64,000 nucleotides of DNA. It comes from Cryobacterium sp. PH31-O1. Lineage in GTDB: Bacteria; Actinomycetota; Actinomycetes; Actinomycetales; Microbacteriaceae. Below the pieces are notes generated by a model. The model searched no databases. It was not told the origin of the DNA and saw nothing but the letters and a program-made list of their open reading frames with translations. A program made the position numbers and the translations under genes. This document shows positions 61,074 to 64,000 of this stretch, in pieces (within the stretch, counting starts at the first letter, position 1; each line of letters begins with the position of its first letter). Location: NCBI RefSeq assembly GCF_030063455.1, contig NZ_JASITB010000004.1, positions 336,325 through 400,324 of the forward strand, written 5' to 3'.

Positions 61074-61835
61074 TTAGTTCGCCGGCACCGGTTTCTGGCG
61101 TACCGGCGAGATCAGGTGCAGCAGGGTGACCGCGGCAACAGACCCGGCACAGAGGATGCCGGCGAGCACGACAATCTGAAACCGGCCGGCCTCCAGCGGC
61201 GAGGCCCCGCCGAAAATCGCACCGACGAACGCTCCCGGCAGCGTAACCAGCCCCGTGGTCTTGGTCTGGTCGGTGGAGGGGATGATGGCAAAGTAGACGG
61301 CCTGCCGAGCCAAATCCCTGGTGGATTGCCGCGGCGTGGCCCCGAGCGCGAGCCAGCCCTCGACCTCGGGCCAGTGGTCACCGACAGCCTCAGAAAAGCG
61401 GCGCCCGCTGAGCGTGGCGATCGACATGGCATTGCCGATGATGATGCCGCCGATCGCGAGCACGTAGCGCGGCGAGAACTCGATTGCGCCGGTGGCAAAA
61501 ACGATGCTGAGCGTCACGATCACGCCGAGCGCCATGGCTGCGGCCACGCGCACCAGGTGCGCTCGGCTGAAGCCGACGCGACGGGTGACGGTGCCGACGG
61601 CCGCCACGAACATGACGAGCAGGCCGATACCGACCCAGAGCGGGTCGTTGATAATTCCGCTGAGAACCAGGCTGATCGCGGCCAGTTGCAGGGTTCCGCG
61701 CAAGAGCGCGAGCGCCGGCGCGAACGGATGCTGCGTGCGATAGCCGCGCAGCACCGTCACGACCACCGCGAGCAGCAGCACCACGCCGACCAGGGTCGGC
61801 AGCAGGCCGGCCAGCACTGCGGGAAATGTCATCAA
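61074..61835 (-). CDS. FetB/UPF0014-type ABC permease
   Basis: A 253-residue membrane protein with about seven helices: TVLRGYRTQHPFAPALALLRG, RYVLAIGGIIIGNAMSIATL, ALGATPRQSTRDLARQAVYF, and IPSTDQTKTTGLVTLPGAFVG. This matches the UPF0014 family, whose E. coli member FetB exports iron with FetA. No ATPase gene is adjacent, so the partner lies elsewhere. Confidence 0.88.
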   Translation of the reverse strand: MMTFPAVLAGLLPTLVGVVLLLAVVVTVLRGYRTQHPFAPALALLRGTLQLAAISLVLSGIINDPLWVGIGLLVMFVAAVGTVTRRVGFSRAHLVRVAAAMALGVIVTLSIVFATGAIEFSPRYVLAIGGIIIGNAMSIATLSGRRFSEAVGDHWPEVEGWLALGATPRQSTRDLARQAVYFAIIPSTDQTKTTGLVTLPGAFVGAIFGGASPLEAGRFQIVVLAGILCAGSVAAVTLLHLISPVRQKPVPAN

Positions 61836-62012
61836 CCGAGCCTACCCAGCCCAGGTCGGCCCCTGTCGCAAAATATTCCGCCGCTTCGCTGCCAGGGAAG
61901 CAACCGTGCACCCGCCCTCGCGAAACGTTCCGAGAAAAAGTACCGTAGGTATGCTGTTGCAGCATCTGTTGTAGCGAGGCAAAATTGCTCATAACGTTGA
62001 ACGGAGGGCCCC

Positions 62013-62390
62013 GTGCCCGCTTCCTTTATTGCCATAGATCCCCGGTCGAGTACGCCGCCGTTCGAGCAGTTGCGCAGCCAGGTGATTGCGGCAGTGCGCT
62101 CCGGCGAGCTGGCCCACGACACCCGACTGCCGACCGTCCGCGCCCTCGCCGCCGAGCTCGGCCTGGCGACAAACACAGTCGCGCGAGCCTATCGCGAGCT
62201 GGAACGGGACAGCGTGATCGAAACCCGTGGTCGGTACGGATCGTTCATCGCACCCAACGGCGCTGCGGCCGAACGAAGTGCGCAGGCGGCGGCCGATGCC
62301 TTCGCTGCGCGCGTCGAGCAGCTCGGCGTCAGCCATGACGCCGCTCTCGCCCTGGTCGCCGACGCCCTGAGTCGCCGGTTCGGGGCCTGA
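62013..62390 (+). CDS. YtrA-subfamily GntR regulator 1
   Basis: A 125-residue short GntR regulator: IDPRSSTPPFEQLRSQVIAA, LPTVRALAAELGLATNTVAR and AYRELERDSVIETRGRYG (wing), then a short dimerisation helix. It lacks a ligand domain, as usual for YtrA types, which repress adjacent membrane or ABC genes. It is paralogous to the regulator at 63453. Confidence 0.92.
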   Translation: MPASFIAIDPRSSTPPFEQLRSQVIAAVRSGELAHDTRLPTVRALAAELGLATNTVARAYRELERDSVIETRGRYGSFIAPNGAAAERSAQAAADAFAARVEQLGVSHDAALALVADALSRRFGA

Positions 62391-62411
62391 GCAAGGCCTT
62401 GCACTCGGCAT

Positions 62412-62435
62412 TTTGTATTGCTACTCTGATACAAA
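62412..62435. promoter_or_regulatory. YtrA-type operator
   Basis: TTTGTAT (62412-62418) and ATACAAA (62429-62435) form perfect 7-bp arms around 10 bp; a third half-site ATACAAA follows at 62440. It lies 22 bp before the membrane protein start and after regulator 1. Confidence 0.65.
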
Positions 62436-62457
62436 ACTCATACAAAGGAAGGGTTCC

Positions 62458-63456
62458 GTGAATCCGGTCTTGGCAGTTGCGGCGGCGCTGGTGGTGCTGG
62501 GACTAGGCATCCGCTTGCTCTATATTTCGAGCGCCGAACCACGCCAGCGCATGCTGCAGGCCTACTCCGAGCAGGTCGGACTGGCGTTGGTTCCCGAAAT
62601 CGTTCCCGAGCTGTCGCGCCGAATCTATCGTCGCGAGCGGGCCGGCATATTCGGGTCAGTGGCTGGACTCGTCGTCGGAATGGCAGCGTTGGTCGGTATG
62701 GACGGCGGCGAAAGTCTCTGGAACGGGCTCGTGGCTGGATTGGCAATAACCCTCGGGTCAACGATTGCACTCATCATCAACGATTCTCGTTCGGCTTTTG
62801 CCCCGGTTCCCGAGGCGCCACGACTCGCGCGCAGCCAGTCTCCTCGGCTGCCCGACTACGTCACGCCGCTCGATCGAGCATTCTCGCTAAGCCTTTTGGC
62901 GTTGGCCACTTTCGGCTACATTGCCGTGCTCGCGGTCATCGCGATTAACCCGGAGCGGGTGTTCGATGCCGTTTTGGTACGGTCAATTCTCGGGCCAGCC
63001 GGGCTGCTGCTGGCCCTCGCCGCCGTTACGAGCCTGCTGACCTGGGCCGCAGCGAACGCGCTGCTCGGTCGCGGCCAGCCGGCCGGCACCTATGTTGAAC
63101 TGGCCTGGAGCGACGCCTTTCGCAGCACGACCCTGCGCAGCCTCGTGGGAATTCCGGGGATCATTGCCGCCGTGAGCACCTGCGTGCTGTTCCTCTCCCT
63201 CAGCAATGCCATCCGCGTGCCCGCACCTGGCTCGTTCGGCGAGATGTTGGTTAACTCCTTCACGATCGTGGGGCCCGTTTTGGTCGTTGTTCTCATGGGC
63301 TGGAGCATAACGAGCCTGCGCAATCGCAGCACAACGCACTACCTGCGCCGGCTCTGGCCCGAAACGGCCGTCGAGCTCGACCGGCGGCGGCACGCGCACG
63401 GCCCGTTTCGCGGCGATCAACCCGGCGAAGACCACCGAACGAAGACGCCGGCGTGA
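62458..63456 (+). CDS. Membrane protein of the GntR pair
   Basis: A 332-residue protein with about seven helices (around residues 2-20, 60-85, 90-108, 140-165, 180-205, 235-255 and 270-290) and a charged C-terminal tail. No family was recognised. The N-terminal helix is followed by a cytoplasmic or external segment, and PDYVTPLDRAFSLSLLALAT precedes the later helices. GTG start with AAGGAAGG just upstream. It overlaps the second GntR gene and is preceded by an operator-like palindrome, so it is probably the regulators' target. Confidence 0.8.
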   Translation: MNPVLAVAAALVVLGLGIRLLYISSAEPRQRMLQAYSEQVGLALVPEIVPELSRRIYRRERAGIFGSVAGLVVGMAALVGMDGGESLWNGLVAGLAITLGSTIALIINDSRSAFAPVPEAPRLARSQSPRLPDYVTPLDRAFSLSLLALATFGYIAVLAVIAINPERVFDAVLVRSILGPAGLLLALAAVTSLLTWAAANALLGRGQPAGTYVELAWSDAFRSTTLRSLVGIPGIIAAVSTCVLFLSLSNAIRVPAPGSFGEMLVNSFTIVGPVLVVVLMGWSITSLRNRSTTHYLRRLWPETAVELDRRRHAHGPFRGDQPGEDHRTKTPA

Positions 63457-63815
63457 TGCTGCTGGTCGATCCGCGCTCGGCGACCCCGCCCTACGAGCAG
63501 CTGCGGGTTCAGGTTCTCGCCTCGGTGCGCTCGGGCGAGTTAGCTCCCGGCGACAAGCTGCCGACCGTGCGTAAACTCGCCGAAGATTTGGGGCTCGCGA
63601 CGAACACCGTCGCGCGCGCCTATCGCGAGCTCGAGCGTGACGAGGTCATCGAGACGCGGGGCCGCAACGGGTCCTTCATCGCCGCAAGCGGTGACGCCGC
63701 CCAGCAGCAGGTTCAGGTCGCCGCCGTGGCGTTCGCCGGCAAGGCGCGCCAGCTCGGCGTTGCCCCAGAGGAGGCGCTCGCGTTTGCCCGCGCGGCCCTC
63801 GGCATCCGCTCGTAA
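63453..63815 (+). CDS. YtrA-subfamily GntR regulator 2
   Basis: A 120-residue regulator clearly homologous to regulator 1: VDPRSATPPYEQLRVQVLAS, LPTVRKLAEDLGLATNTVAR, AYRELERDEVIETRGRNG. It starts with GTG across the membrane protein stop (ATG 63456 is an alternative). Two regulators around one membrane gene suggest a duplication. Confidence 0.92.
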   Translation: MMLLVDPRSATPPYEQLRVQVLASVRSGELAPGDKLPTVRKLAEDLGLATNTVARAYRELERDEVIETRGRNGSFIAASGDAAQQQVQVAAVAFAGKARQLGVAPEEALAFARAALGIRS

Positions 63816-63849
63816 CGCCCGCGCACGCACGAGCACGAGCACGCAATCT

Positions 63850-63921
63850 GGCCGGGGCCCGGGCCCGGACCGTGGGCCCGGTTTATAAACTGGGCCCGGG
63901 GACGGGGCCTGGGCCCCGTCC
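63850..63921. repeat. 72-bp GGGCCC-rich palindromic element, copy 2
   Basis: Ungapped match to the element at 52730 with four substitutions. The central GTTTATAAACTGGGCCC and the right-hand palindrome are conserved, except for one C-to-T change that breaks a pair in the right arm. It lies 34 bp after the second GntR gene, again downstream of a gene end. Confidence 0.85.
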
Positions 63922-64000
63922 CCGGTGGAGGCGGGGGGCGGGGCTGAGGTGGGGCAGGGCGCAGGTGGGGGTGGAGCGCGGGGGCGAGAGTGAGCGCGGC

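Noticed and set aside
1..64000. CRISPR array or prophage
   Set aside because: No regularly spaced repeats, cas, integrase, capsid or terminase genes were seen.

Overview
The window is high-GC DNA from an actinobacterium. Gene content and style (LCP protein, prephenate dehydratase, GntR/LacI regulators, rhamnose ABC genes, many GTG/TTG starts and 1-4 bp gene overlaps) suggest a member of the Microbacteriaceae, something Cryobacterium-like. That placement is inference; no rRNA gene is present to confirm it.

Layout. (1) 1-4.7 kb: end of a membrane protein, a DUF2249 protein, a PNPOx-fold stress protein, and an MMPL exporter with its TetR regulator. (2) 4.7-6.7 kb: a zinc-starvation locus. It holds a CobW-family GTPase, a [2Fe-2S] thioredoxin-like protein, a broken second CobW gene, and a divergent zinc-independent ribosomal protein L36, all around a Zur-like box. 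(3) 7.1-21.0 kb: an azole-type RiPP (TOMM) cluster. One strand has a beta-propeller protein and a prolyl-oligopeptidase-like enzyme. The other has a 34-residue candidate precursor, a strong hairpin, an E1/ThiF-like leader-binding protein, a CocE-like hydrolase, a YcaO cyclodehydratase, a SagB-like dehydrogenase and two ABC exporter halves. A convergent FecB-FecE-FecCD uptake system follows. The boxes before L36/CobW, before the precursor and before the uptake permease share one 15-bp pattern. The set therefore reads as a zinc- (or iron-) starvation regulon that may make, export and re-import a RiPP metallophore. This is the most interesting part of the window. (4) 21.2-25.5 kb: an IS21 helper remnant, tRNA-Ser(GCT), an LCP cell-wall ligase, tRNA-Ser(TGA), a HAD phosphatase and seryl-tRNA synthetase.

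(5) 25.5-37 kb: housekeeping and metabolic genes: lipid kinase, pheA, pgm, an amidase-domain protein, a GH1 glucosidase, an orphan DNA methyltransferase, GNAT, lplA, a monoacylglycerol-lipase-like hydrolase, and a MarR-MFS pair. (6) 37-49.8 kb: a complete L-rhamnose regulon with LacI regulator, ABC importer, isomerase, mutarotase, kinase and a fused aldolase/lactaldehyde dehydrogenase, plus an unexplained arabinose/fucose-isomerase-like gene. (7) 49.8-64 kb: SDR and DsrE genes with TetR, a DMT exporter, a D-2-hydroxyacid dehydrogenase, an orphan sugar-binding protein, a dienelactone hydrolase, a GntR-lldD lactate pair (which could finish rhamnose-derived lactate), rocD-ddaH with an Lrp regulator, a FetB-like permease, and two tandem YtrA-type GntR regulators flanking a membrane protein. 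A 72-bp palindromic element occurs twice, 11 kb apart.
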